Virus record (IMG/VR): IMGVR_UViG_3300030333_004406
Coordinates: 1-53,451 of that record
Origin: a virus
DNA length: 53,451 nt
Reading direction: 5' to 3' (one strand)
Shown here: piece by piece, positions 1-6,348 of the stretch
Numbering within the stretch: position 1 is the stretch's first letter
Layout of the letters: the number at the start of each line of letters is the position of its first letter
Notes under the pieces: generated by a model
The model's input: the letters and a program-made list of their open reading frames with translations, nothing else
The model's database searches: none
Told to the model about the DNA's origin: nothing
Position numbers and translations under genes: made by a program

Positions 1-416
1 CTGCTGTTATTTCCATACCACAAAAAGCACCTGAAGGTTCAATACTTAGAACTGAATCTCCATTTGATACTCTTGAGAGAGTTAAGCGTGTTGCACAAGA
101 GTGGATACGACCTGGTCACAGACGAGGTAGTAACACACACAACGTGTCAGCAACTATATCTTTAAAAGAGAATGAATGGAAAAAAGCAGGTGAATGGATG
201 TGGGAGAATAGAGAATATTACAATGGGTTATCTGTATTACCATATGATGGTGGTACATATACACAAGCTCCGTTTGAGGACATTGACGAAGCTAAATATA
301 ATAAAATGTCTAAAGTATTATCTAATGTAGATTTAACAAAGGTTATTGAAGCAGAAGATAACACAGATCTATCAGGTGAGTTAGCTTGCGCTGGTGGATC
401 GTGTGAAGTTGTTTAA
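1..416 (+). CDS. nrdJ: Adenosylcobalamin-dependent (class II) ribonucleotide reductase, C-terminal part (partial)
   Basis: The enzyme reduces ribonucleotides to deoxyribonucleotides using a B12 radical, supplying dNTPs for phage replication in the cytoplasm. The frame is open from the first complete codon at position 3, so the gene starts outside the window; the GTG at 144 is internal. The readable part contains NTHNVSATIS, the typical NrdJ segment, then LPYDGGTYTQAPFEDI, and it ends in a CAGGSC pair just before the stop. A C-terminal CxxxxC pair is the redox shuttle that re-reduces the active site in monomeric class II enzymes, so this terminus appears complete and functional. It is followed after 18 bases by a small histone-like gene and then a terminator, so these two are the end of an early/replication-type operon running opposite to the virion genes. 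The family call is firm; the monomeric class is inferred from the C-terminal pair. Confidence 0.9.
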   Translation, partial: AVISIPQKAPEGSILRTESPFDTLERVKRVAQEWIRPGHRRGSNTHNVSATISLKENEWKKAGEWMWENREYYNGLSVLPYDGGTYTQAPFEDIDEAKYNKMSKVLSNVDLTKVIEAEDNTDLSGELACAGGSCEVV

Positions 417-434
417 TTTAATAAAATATAAAAT

Positions 435-614
435 ATGAATTTATCAGAATTATTAGACGTTATGCAAGATGAAATGCATAGCGCACACGAGGAAATAGAC
501 AAGTTTATGGGTGGAAATAAATCAGCCGGAACTAGGGCTAGAAAGAGTATGCAAACAATTAAGGAGGCTGCTCAAAATGTGAGAAAACAAATTCAAACTA
601 TTAAAAATAGTTAA
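435..614 (+). CDS. Histone H1-like protein, Hc1-type, 59 aa
   Basis: This 59-residue protein starts MNLSELLDVMQDEM and has the core GGNKSAGTRARKSMQTIK, followed by a second basic helix with NVRKQIQTIKN. The GNK-x-AGTRxRK core is the hallmark of the small Bacteroidota proteins related to chlamydial histone H1-like Hc1, which are about the same length. Such proteins are thought to bind and compact DNA. It is predicted to be entirely helical, with an acidic first third and a strongly basic rest. It lies 18 bases after nrdJ and immediately before a strong terminator, so it is probably co-transcribed with the nucleotide-metabolism genes. What it does for the phage is not shown: it could compact phage DNA, displace host nucleoid proteins or regulate transcription. 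The family assignment rests on the motif, not on a database search. Confidence 0.75.
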   Translation: MNLSELLDVMQDEMHSAHEEIDKFMGGNKSAGTRARKSMQTIKEAAQNVRKQIQTIKNS

Positions 615-623
615 AATAATAAA

Positions 624-647
624 GGGAGCTTCGGCTCCCTTTTTTTA
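624..647 (+). terminator. Rho-independent terminator after nrdJ and the Hc1-like gene
   Basis: A perfect 6-bp GC-rich stem, GGGAGC then TTCG loop then GCTCCC (624-639), is followed by eight T residues. UUCG is a very stable tetraloop. It sits 10 bases after the plus-strand stop and also lies where the opposing minus-strand operon would end. The minus-strand copy has only an interrupted T tract, so it may terminate that strand less well. Confidence 0.9.
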
Positions 648-712
648 TCTTGATATTTTAAAGATTACATAACTAACTATAACAGCGGTTATACATATAG
701 GACACAAACACA

Positions 713-1108
713 TTATTGAAATTTATTTAATATTATTGTATCAACAGAGTTTTGTATAGTTTTTCTATCAGCTTCTAATTGAAACATTATATTAGGATTG
801 AATCTTACTTTTTCTACTCCGTTGTCAAAAATAATAACAGTTGGAATACCTGTTATATTATACTTAGTTTGTATATCGGAGTTAGCCATTATATCTAATC
901 TATACGATTCACACTCTTTTAATTTGTTTAACTCAGCGAATTGATTGGTTTTATTCCAATCAGCCCAAAATTCCACAGCAACAACATCTTTTGCTATTCG
1001 CTCTTTAAAATCACCATTAATAAAAGTTTGACCTTGAGCAACACCACATCCAAAAGCAAGTATCATTAATAAAATATAAATGTAATTTGATATATCTATT
1101 TTAATCAT
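713..1108 (-). CDS. Exported thioredoxin-fold protein lacking the CxxC active site
   Basis: The first 27 residues form a hydrophobic export signal (YIYILLMILAFGCGVAQGQ), possibly cleaved after AQG or retained as an anchor, so the protein is expected in the periplasm or on the membrane. The rest follows the thioredoxin plan: a beta strand VVAVEFWADW, a later strand YRLDIMANSD, and the cis-proline region TGIPTVIIFDNGVEKVRF. Where thioredoxins have WCxxC this protein has WADWNKTNQF, so both redox cysteines are missing and disulfide exchange is unlikely. It may instead act as a binding or scaffold domain. It is the last gene of the minus-strand operon. Its start overlaps the upstream stop as ATGA, implying coupled translation. 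The fold is confident; the role is unknown. Confidence 0.7.
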   Translation of the reverse strand: MIKIDISNYIYILLMILAFGCGVAQGQTFINGDFKERIAKDVVAVEFWADWNKTNQFAELNKLKECESYRLDIMANSDIQTKYNITGIPTVIIFDNGVEKVRFNPNIMFQLEADRKTIQNSVDTIILNKFQ

Positions 1109-1449
1109 TGTCTTAATAATTTTATTTCTTCTTTCAACTCATCTACTTCCTTTACTAACGCGTCAATTTGGTTACGAGCCATTTGATCTTTCATATTAAA
1201 TTCCATTCTAGTTGGAGGCCAAGTGTTAGTCGCAGCTGGATCACCCATATCTATAGTGTATATACCTGTCCCAGGTTTAGGTAATTCTAATGCTTCATTA
1301 ACTTTGAGTTCTAGTTCTCCAAATTTAGAGTTGATAGTACTCATTAAACCAAAATAAGCAGATACAACTGTAACAACGGCTACAACTATACTGATTAGGG
1401 TTTTTATACTTATTTGAAATTTACTTTCTTCTGATAATTCTTTAGCCAT
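1105..1449 (-). CDS. Single-pass membrane protein with C-terminal coiled coil
   Basis: A short cytoplasmic N-terminus (MAKELSEESKFQISIKTL) precedes one clear transmembrane helix around residues 18-38. A linker follows with a Pro/Gly-rich segment (LPKPGTGIYTIDMGDP) and then a charged heptad-like helix to the end (DALVKEVDELKEEIKLL). Topology would be one TM segment with the coiled coil outside or inside depending on orientation. I recall similar small membrane proteins in marine phages near lysis genes, and a spanin-like or lysis-accessory role is possible, but no diagnostic motif is present. It is translationally coupled to the following thioredoxin-fold gene by an ATGA overlap. Confidence 0.55.
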   Translation of the reverse strand: MAKELSEESKFQISIKTLISIVVAVVTVVSAYFGLMSTINSKFGELELKVNEALELPKPGTGIYTIDMGDPAATNTWPPTRMEFNMKDQMARNQIDALVKEVDELKEEIKLLRQ

Positions 1450-1461
1450 TATTTATTAATT

Positions 1462-1863
1462 TTAATCTCCAAATGGAACATCTTCATTTTGATCTTGTTT
1501 GTCTATTTCTTTTTTCTTTTTCTTACCACCCCAATACTCAACAGCATAACCTTCTTCAACTAATTTGTCATTAATGTTTATAGACTCTTCTGCGACAGTA
1601 TATATTGTGCCAAGTACTCTTCCAAATTTACCTACCTCTCTACTTTCTAATATAAAATTTCCTTCGCCAAGTAATTCTATTAATCTAGCCTTAGAAGCTA
1701 AACCTCTAGCTTTTTCCTCTAAATCTCTGGTTCTAGATTCAGGCGTGTCAATACCGGTCAATCTAATTCTTTTATGTATAGTAATGTCAAATCCAAGATC
1801 TATATTAGCATCAATAGTATCACCATCAATAACTCTATCTAGTTTAGCTTTATATGTATACAT
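1462..1863 (-). CDS. Staphylococcal nuclease (thermonuclease) homologue
   Basis: The protein matches the SNase fold, a calcium-dependent nuclease cutting DNA and RNA. Catalytic landmarks are in order: RVIDGDT (metal ligand Asp), RLTGIDTPES (catalytic Arg, Asp and Glu) and GKFGRVLG (second catalytic Arg), followed by NDKLVEEGYAVEYW at the C-terminal end of the core. The tail is a lysine run plus an acidic stretch. A longer frame begins at 1890, but that start overlaps the upstream gene by 26 bases. The ATG at 1863 lies one base past the upstream stop and begins exactly where the domain begins (MYTYKAKL), so I prefer it, giving 133 residues. There is no signal peptide, so it should act in the cytoplasm unless released by lysis. 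Possible jobs are host DNA degradation or nucleotide recycling. Confidence 0.85.
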   Translation of the reverse strand: MYTYKAKLDRVIDGDTIDANIDLGFDITIHKRIRLTGIDTPESRTRDLEEKARGLASKARLIELLGEGNFILESREVGKFGRVLGTIYTVAEESININDKLVEEGYAVEYWGGKKKKKEIDKQDQNEDVPFGD

Positions 1864-1864
1864 A

Positions 1865-2518
1865 TTACTTTGAATAATAGATTTTCCCATTCTCTATATA
1901 CAAACCCTTTCTTACCAAAACCGCTTGTCCTTTGATATTATATATTACACTATTTTGAAGTGATTTATCTATTACTTCCATAATACTTGAATTACAAGGT
2001 AAACCTGAATCACAATCAATATATTCTACTATTTCTTCATATTGTATTTCTATAATAGTATCATACTCAATAACTGGTATTTCAATAAATAACGTATCCA
2101 ATATGTCATCGTATACAATAATCGTATCAGTTTGATATATATAATCAATTTCAACGATCGTATCGTATTCAATTATTGTTTCATATATCGTATTATATAT
2201 TGTATCAAATAATGTTTGATATTCAATTATTTCAACAAAAACCGTATCACATTCTGGTAACGGTGGAGCACAATCTTCTGGTGAAGTAGGTTCAGCTTCA
2301 TTTTCATCAGAAGCGTCAACACAGTCTTCCCACCCATCATTCAACCAAGATGTTTGTACGCACCCCATAGGAGAGTATTGAGTCCAATTTGCTGGATCAT
2401 CTCCACAATAAAAACCATTAGCCTCAGCGCAGTCTAAACATAATTGCTGAAAGTCGTATCCTTGCGCATTGACGAACGAGCCAATAAACGCAAATAGTAT
2501 TATAATATATTTCTTCAT
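1865..2518 (-). CDS. Secreted LDLa-like protein with T9SS-type C-terminal tail
   Basis: An N-terminal Sec signal peptide MKKYIIILFAFIGSFVNAQ is of the flavobacterial type. It is followed by a Cys-rich segment (about residues 26-80) ending in WLNDGWEDCVDASDEN. The pattern C-x-D-x-S-D-E is the calcium-binding signature of LDL-receptor class A modules. A long middle region (about 90-165) repeats EYDTI/VEI-type units rich in Asp, Thr, Ile and Tyr, probably extended beta or linker. The last about 30 residues, IYNIKGQAVLVRKGLYIENG and onward, resemble the T9SS sorting domain of Bacteroidota secreted proteins, where KGLYI-x-NGK is characteristic. The protein is therefore predicted to pass the inner membrane by Sec and the outer membrane by the host T9SS. 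It sits beside an outer-membrane barrel gene. The function is not known; adhesion or receptor masking is a guess. Confidence 0.65.
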   Translation of the reverse strand: MKKYIIILFAFIGSFVNAQGYDFQQLCLDCAEANGFYCGDDPANWTQYSPMGCVQTSWLNDGWEDCVDASDENEAEPTSPEDCAPPLPECDTVFVEIIEYQTLFDTIYNTIYETIIEYDTIVEIDYIYQTDTIIVYDDILDTLFIEIPVIEYDTIIEIQYEEIVEYIDCDSGLPCNSSIMEVIDKSLQNSVIYNIKGQAVLVRKGLYIENGKIYYSK

Positions 2519-2535
2519 AATTTCATTTTTTAAAT

Positions 2536-2823
2536 TTATTTTTCATCTTTTTGTTTAGGGGTTATTGGTTTTACGGTACCATCTTCGTTTAGTTCAATTT
2601 CACTTTCCCAATTAGGATTATTCTTACGATACTCTGTAACTTGTTTTTTCTTTTCTTCCCATGATAACTTGTTACCATCAGGATCTGTAGCACCATGCAA
2701 ATCCCAAGCTTTTTTAGCATCTGCATCCTTTTTGTCAGTTATTCTCTGTTGTTCTTCTTCAGGAAGATTTGTCTCTTTTTTAAAAGGAAAACTCCCTTCG
2801 TTATATTTCATTTTAAAAGCCAT
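2536..2823 (-). CDS. Small charged protein with FKMK/KKETN N-terminal motif
   Basis: A 95-residue highly charged protein with no recognised domain. The N-terminus MAFKMKYNEGSFPFKKETN shares the FKMK...KKETN pattern with the protein at 51525-51911, and MAFKM/MAFKL with the proteins at 51125 and 51522, nearly 50 kb away. The remainder is predicted helical and Lys/Glu-rich, with WDLHGATDPDGNKLSW in the middle and a proline/lysine-rich tail. It starts 2 bases after the preceding stop. I do not recognise a function; the shared N-terminus suggests a common localisation or packaging signal. Confidence 0.6.
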   Translation of the reverse strand: MAFKMKYNEGSFPFKKETNLPEEEQQRITDKKDADAKKAWDLHGATDPDGNKLSWEEKKKQVTEYRKNNPNWESEIELNEDGTVKPITPKQKDEK

Positions 2824-2825
2824 AA

Positions 2826-3878
2826 TTAAAATATTAAATAGTTAAAACCAAACTTCACTTCGTACACTGGTTTCTCCCAGTATTTCATATGAGTCCCTTC
2901 AATAAACATCCCAAGTGATTTTGTAATCCTTGAGCCAAATACAATACCAGCATCCCATTCCATTGTATCCCATCTTTCATCTCCATATTCAAACGAGTAT
3001 TCGTCTAATCCGTAATGTAACGGTAAACAATTAGCCCAAATATGTAGCCATAATTTAGGTGTGTACTTATAATAAGCTAATCCTATAACAGCACTAACTT
3101 CTTTTTGTAAACCTAATTTCTCCAATTCACGTTCGTTAAACCGTGCAACTGCGTCTCCGAAATAGTGGTGGAAAAACTCGTCGTTTGAGGTAGCGATAAG
3201 TACGGAATCTCCACCACTGACATCGTACCAATTCTGGTCGATATAAAATCCTTGCATCCAAGGTTCTGAAGCATAACCAAAGTCTTCTGCTAAATCTTGA
3301 AATGTATTTTCTCCTGGAACCCAGAAATCATCTATTGGAGTTACACCATAAACAGGGTGAACCCTCATAACAGCTCCTAATGTTAAATCCCAGTTGCCTT
3401 TTGTTACTCTGTATCTAGTATCAAATGACATATATTTTAAATTTACTCTTTGATTATCTGTGTATTGTAATTTAGTAACACAACTATTACCTAAATATCT
3501 TAACCAAAAATTTTGATTATTAAATTTTTCTCCACGTTCACGGATAAAAGAATAGTTAAGTAAATATTCCCAACCAATAGCGTTTCCTATTGTCACATTA
3601 TCACTTACTCCATCTTCAGTTCCATAATACCATGTTTTAACCTTATATTCATAATCCATTCGAGCAATTTTTCTCAACCCTATTGTTAAGTTGTAATCAT
3701 ATGGATTAATTTCTGTTACATCCTCGTAACCCTTATCGACCGCTATATAATCTTCTGTTTCTACAAAAGATGTACCCATGGTCATCGATGTGTAGAACGT
3801 TGAATATTTAAAGAAGTCATTTAACTGAGCAGTGCAAATAGCGCTGACCAATAGAAATAGTAGTAGTATTTTTTTCAT
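2826..3878 (-). CDS. Predicted outer-membrane beta-barrel protein
   Basis: A clear Sec signal peptide (MKKILLLFLLVSAICTAQ) is followed by about 330 residues rich in aromatic residues with alternating hydrophobic pattern, for example YNLTIGLRKIARMDYEYKVK, WDLTLGAVMRVHP and SAVIGLAYYKYTPKLWLHIW. The chain ends in GFNYLIF: a terminal phenylalanine preceded by alternating hydrophobic residues is the usual beta-barrel assembly signal. The protein is therefore predicted to sit in the outer membrane of the infected cell. Its start is coupled to the tiny basic gene upstream by ATGA. A phage-encoded barrel could change the cell surface, for example by blocking further adsorption or altering permeability. 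An alternative is a virion tail protein with fortuitous signal-like N-terminus, which I consider less likely. Confidence 0.65.
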   Translation of the reverse strand: MKKILLLFLLVSAICTAQLNDFFKYSTFYTSMTMGTSFVETEDYIAVDKGYEDVTEINPYDYNLTIGLRKIARMDYEYKVKTWYYGTEDGVSDNVTIGNAIGWEYLLNYSFIRERGEKFNNQNFWLRYLGNSCVTKLQYTDNQRVNLKYMSFDTRYRVTKGNWDLTLGAVMRVHPVYGVTPIDDFWVPGENTFQDLAEDFGYASEPWMQGFYIDQNWYDVSGGDSVLIATSNDEFFHHYFGDAVARFNERELEKLGLQKEVSAVIGLAYYKYTPKLWLHIWANCLPLHYGLDEYSFEYGDERWDTMEWDAGIVFGSRITKSLGMFIEGTHMKYWEKPVYEVKFGFNYLIF

Positions 3879-4006
3879 TTTCCTTGTCCTTTATATAATT
3901 TTTTATAGTTCTTACTTTTTTTAAGAGTTGACGTTTTAGACTTAGCGTGAACTCCTTTTCTTTTTGTTCGTTTCTTTTTTTCAAAAACGTATACTAATCT
4001 AGCCAT
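3875..4006 (-). CDS. Tiny basic protein, 43 aa
   Basis: Between the barrel gene and the DUF5675 gene is a 43-codon frame beginning MARLVYVFEKKKRTKRKG and ending YKKLYKGQGK. It begins at an ATG that overlaps the upstream TAA (TAATG) and its TGA overlaps the downstream ATG (ATGA), so both ends are translationally coupled, which strongly supports it as a real gene. About 40 percent of residues are Lys or Arg, with GVHAKSKTSTLKKSKNYKK in the middle. I recall similar HAKSKTS...SKNYKK...GQG peptides in other marine Bacteroidota phages. It probably binds nucleic acid or an acidic partner, or is packaged, but its role is unknown. Confidence 0.75.
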   Translation of the reverse strand: MARLVYVFEKKKRTKRKGVHAKSKTSTLKKSKNYKKLYKGQGK

Positions 4007-4503
4007 TATATAGTCTTATATTTTATTGTAACTTCCTCTCCACAATCAATAGCCTTTGCTATCTTGGGATATATTCTCTTATACGCTTGAGTTGATTTAC
4101 CTATAAAACCGTCCTTCGTGATTTGGTTGTTTTCTTGGGAGTCGCCAACGAGGAGACAGCCAGCTGTATGCTCATCGGTATTACCACAATGTATAAGAAT
4201 ATACTCAAAACCAGGCACATCAATAACGTGAAGCATGCCAATATGAATGTCTGGAAACCTCTTACTATACCTTTGATGATATCCACCTTCTTTTCTAAGA
4301 TCCAGCTTATAAGTTCCATTAGGAATTCTTGTCTCGCCATATATTTTTTTATCTCGTTGTTCATCTTCTAATGTGTATGCTAAAAATTTTCTTTTACATC
4401 TAAAACCCTCACCATGAGGATTGTTTGCTGTTCTATCTAGTTCCAATAACATACCATTGGTACTGTCAGTGCCACTAGAGAATCTAATTACTTCTAATTC
4501 CAT
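4006..4503 (-). CDS. DUF5675-family protein, putative lysis-related enzyme
   Basis: This 165-residue protein carries the DUF5675 pattern: RKFLAYTLEDEQRD, then GETRIPNGTYKLDLRKEGG, a SKRFPDIHIGMLHVIDVPGF strand pair, and the conserved ILIHCGNTDEHTAGCLLVGD block, where His, Gly-Asn, Thr and Gly-Cys are family signatures. The HxGN...TxGC arrangement recalls the His/Cys active site of YkuD-like L,D-transpeptidases, and family members are common near phage lysis genes. No other peptidoglycan hydrolase is obvious in the window, so it is the best endolysin candidate. No signal peptide is seen. A hydrophobic 87-codon frame (4101-4364) overlaps it in another reading frame. Confidence 0.7.
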   Translation of the reverse strand: MELEVIRFSSGTDSTNGMLLELDRTANNPHGEGFRCKRKFLAYTLEDEQRDKKIYGETRIPNGTYKLDLRKEGGYHQRYSKRFPDIHIGMLHVIDVPGFEYILIHCGNTDEHTAGCLLVGDSQENNQITKDGFIGKSTQAYKRIYPKIAKAIDCGEEVTIKYKTI

Positions 4504-4516
4504 TTATTTAATTTTT

Positions 4517-4807
4517 TTATTGAATTATAACTGTTATTGCAGGGGCTGTACCGGTGCTATAACAAAACAAACTCCATTCAGGTGGCACATAATAACCTTT
4601 ATCAAAAACTAAAGTAGCACCCTTAGGTATCATGCAGTTCTTAATTATATAAGCATCAGTTGCGCCTTGTTTGTAATATAGGTCAAACCTAGCATCAGCG
4701 GTATTATCACTAAAATTTGATACTGTTATAGTTTTTATATCTCTTAGTGTACCACCTGTTATCAAAGCCGTTGTTGCTGGTGATGTTGTTATTGTTTTTA
4801 TTACCAT
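4517..4807 (-). CDS. Small beta-rich virion-type protein, 96 aa
   Basis: A 96-residue protein dominated by short beta strands: VIKTITTSPATTALITGGTL, then DIKTITVSNFSDNTADARFD, LYYKQGATDAYIIKNCMIPKG and a C-terminal EWSLFCYSTGTAPAITVII. The layout (conserved VSN-x-x-D, KGATLVFDKGYYV) resembles small phage tail/decoration proteins that form a single jelly-roll-like sandwich. It sits between the MAM-like tail protein and the DUF5675 gene at the end of the adsorption block. No catalytic residues are evident. A structural role is inferred from composition and position. Confidence 0.5.
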   Translation of the reverse strand: MVIKTITTSPATTALITGGTLRDIKTITVSNFSDNTADARFDLYYKQGATDAYIIKNCMIPKGATLVFDKGYYVPPEWSLFCYSTGTAPAITVIIQ

Positions 4808-4817
4808 TTTATTATTA

Positions 4818-6143
4818 TTAACTTTCTATTATTTGCACCCCATCTATTGCTAAATCACTTCTAAAACCTGTTGCGTTTTGACTAACAAAATATATATAAT
4901 AATCAGTGTCATTTCTATAGCTATTTAGACTAATTGTTTTTTGTTGCCACACACTACTTGAATTTGTAAAACCACTAAATGATTCATAAGCTGCTAATTC
5001 TGTAGCATTACTATGATTAGAAGTTGTAGCATCATCTATGTATACATACAAATCTCCCATTTGAGATCCATAAGCGTGAACCCAAAATTTTAAATCTAAA
5101 TCATTTCCAGAGTCTATCATCTGATCACTATTGAACACTGGCATTCTAGCCACAAAACAATACAAATGTCTAAGTTGAGTTGTTTCAGTATACAAATATT
5201 TAGTTGATGAAGCATGCGAACCATCTGAAACATCAACGCCATTAGCGGGTCCAGTACTACCAGATGGTGTTGTGCCTGTGTCACAGTTCCAACCTTTAAC
5301 TGTTTTATTAGATGTTCTTCCCCAGTAAGTTCCATCTGTAGCACTTGATCCATTCACCCAATTATTACTTGGAGACCAACTACTTAGATGACTAGTCTGT
5401 GTTGTTTCACCTTCGAACTGATAAAATAGTTGATAAGGTGTGGGTTCCACTGTGTTACCGGGTTGAGCAATATTCGCTAAACTAGAAGTGCCAATTCCAT
5501 TTACTTTTAATATATCAGCTGGGGGTTCACCAATAACTTTATCAGGAAATTGCTCAGAATATGTTACTCTTAATCCTATCTCCCCAGGTCCACCTATTAC
5601 ACTAATGGGTGTACCAGCTGAGCCAACAATGTAGAGGGCAAAACCAAAATTAGCTTGATCACTAGGATCCCAAGATAATCCTGATAACGAATCACTAGCG
5701 CCCGCCATAACATCTGTACCAGAAACATTGTTTACATAGTATTTATTAGAACCTTGTAATGTTAATTCAGTTGAATCACCATTTAAGGTGCCACCACTTG
5801 GTGTAGATAAAAATGTTAAAGGAGCTGAATACGATGAGCCATTATAAAACCTCATCATCCAAACGTGATTTTCACTAGCACCCATTCCTCCAGCTGCACC
5901 AAACTTTCCATTACCCACGGTAGCTAGTTCAACCCCAGTTATAGTAGCTGTAGCTGGTATAGTACTTGAAAAACAACCTGACCACATATTACCCACTGGA
6001 GACGTACTAGTGGTATAAACAACATTAAAACCTGATGCATATAATCTCGTTGGTGCACCAAAACTAGCGTATGTGTTACCATCTCCTAGCGCTGTGCCTA
6101 AGGTAACGTTTGCTGTTGGTGGTGATATACTAGTAACAGCCAT
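4818..6143 (-). CDS. Tail/adhesion protein with C-terminal MAM-like domain
   Basis: A 441-residue beta-rich protein. The N-terminal half (1-200) has Ala/Thr/Gly/Ser-rich strands typical of phage tail proteins and ends in EIGLRVTYSEQFPDKVIG. The C-terminal half (about 225-441) begins TPYQLFYQFEG and has the layout of an adhesive MAM (lectin-like jelly-roll) domain: LDLKFWVHAYGSQMGDLYVY, then SSVWQQKTISLNSY, YYIYFVSQNATGF and a final DLAIDGVQI. The L-x-F-x2-H...G-x-L-x-V...W-x3-x-I-x-L...AIDGV progression is what I recognise. Such domains bind glycans or proteins, which fits a receptor-binding role. It follows the large fibre and one small gene, in the part of the operon devoted to host recognition. 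The general structural call is firm; the MAM label is moderate. Confidence 0.6.
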   Translation of the reverse strand: MAVTSISPPTANVTLGTALGDGNTYASFGAPTRLYASGFNVVYTTSTSPVGNMWSGCFSSTIPATATITGVELATVGNGKFGAAGGMGASENHVWMMRFYNGSSYSAPLTFLSTPSGGTLNGDSTELTLQGSNKYYVNNVSGTDVMAGASDSLSGLSWDPSDQANFGFALYIVGSAGTPISVIGGPGEIGLRVTYSEQFPDKVIGEPPADILKVNGIGTSSLANIAQPGNTVEPTPYQLFYQFEGETTQTSHLSSWSPSNNWVNGSSATDGTYWGRTSNKTVKGWNCDTGTTPSGSTGPANGVDVSDGSHASSTKYLYTETTQLRHLYCFVARMPVFNSDQMIDSGNDLDLKFWVHAYGSQMGDLYVYIDDATTSNHSNATELAAYESFSGFTNSSSVWQQKTISLNSYRNDTDYYIYFVSQNATGFRSDLAIDGVQIIES

Positions 6144-6144
6144 A

Positions 6145-6348
6145 TTAATCTACTTTTATATAACCAGTGGTTTGATCATAAAGACCATCAGGTATAAAAT
6201 TATTATTATCATTATCCCAAAATCCTTCAGAATCTAAAACACCCTCTTGAGTTTTCCAATACTTACCGAAATCAAATGTTTTACCATTAACAGTAACAGT
6301 TTCCGTGTTGACATCATATGTCGCTCTAGTGAAGTTAAAATTAGACAT
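6145..6348 (-). CDS. Small protein following the tail fibre, 67 aa
   Basis: A 67-residue acidic, aromatic protein: MSNFNFTRATYDVNTETVTV then GKTFDFGKYWKTQEGVLDSE, and FIPDGLYDQTTGYIKVD at the end. Its start lies inside the last codons of the fibre gene (8-base overlap), so translation is probably coupled. It has no recognised domain. Small proteins directly after a fibre gene often act as fibre assembly chaperones or tip proteins; that is only positional inference here. Confidence 0.5.
   Translation of the reverse strand: MSNFNFTRATYDVNTETVTVNGKTFDFGKYWKTQEGVLDSEGFWDNDNNNFIPDGLYDQTTGYIKVD

Noticed and set aside
144-146. GTG at 144 as the start of a 90-residue gene
   Set aside because: The frame is open to the left edge and encodes conserved NrdJ sequence upstream of this codon.
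1864-1890. Upstream ATG (1890) for the nuclease gene
   Set aside because: It overlaps the upstream gene by 26 bases and adds nine residues before the domain; the ATG at 1863 sits right after the upstream stop.
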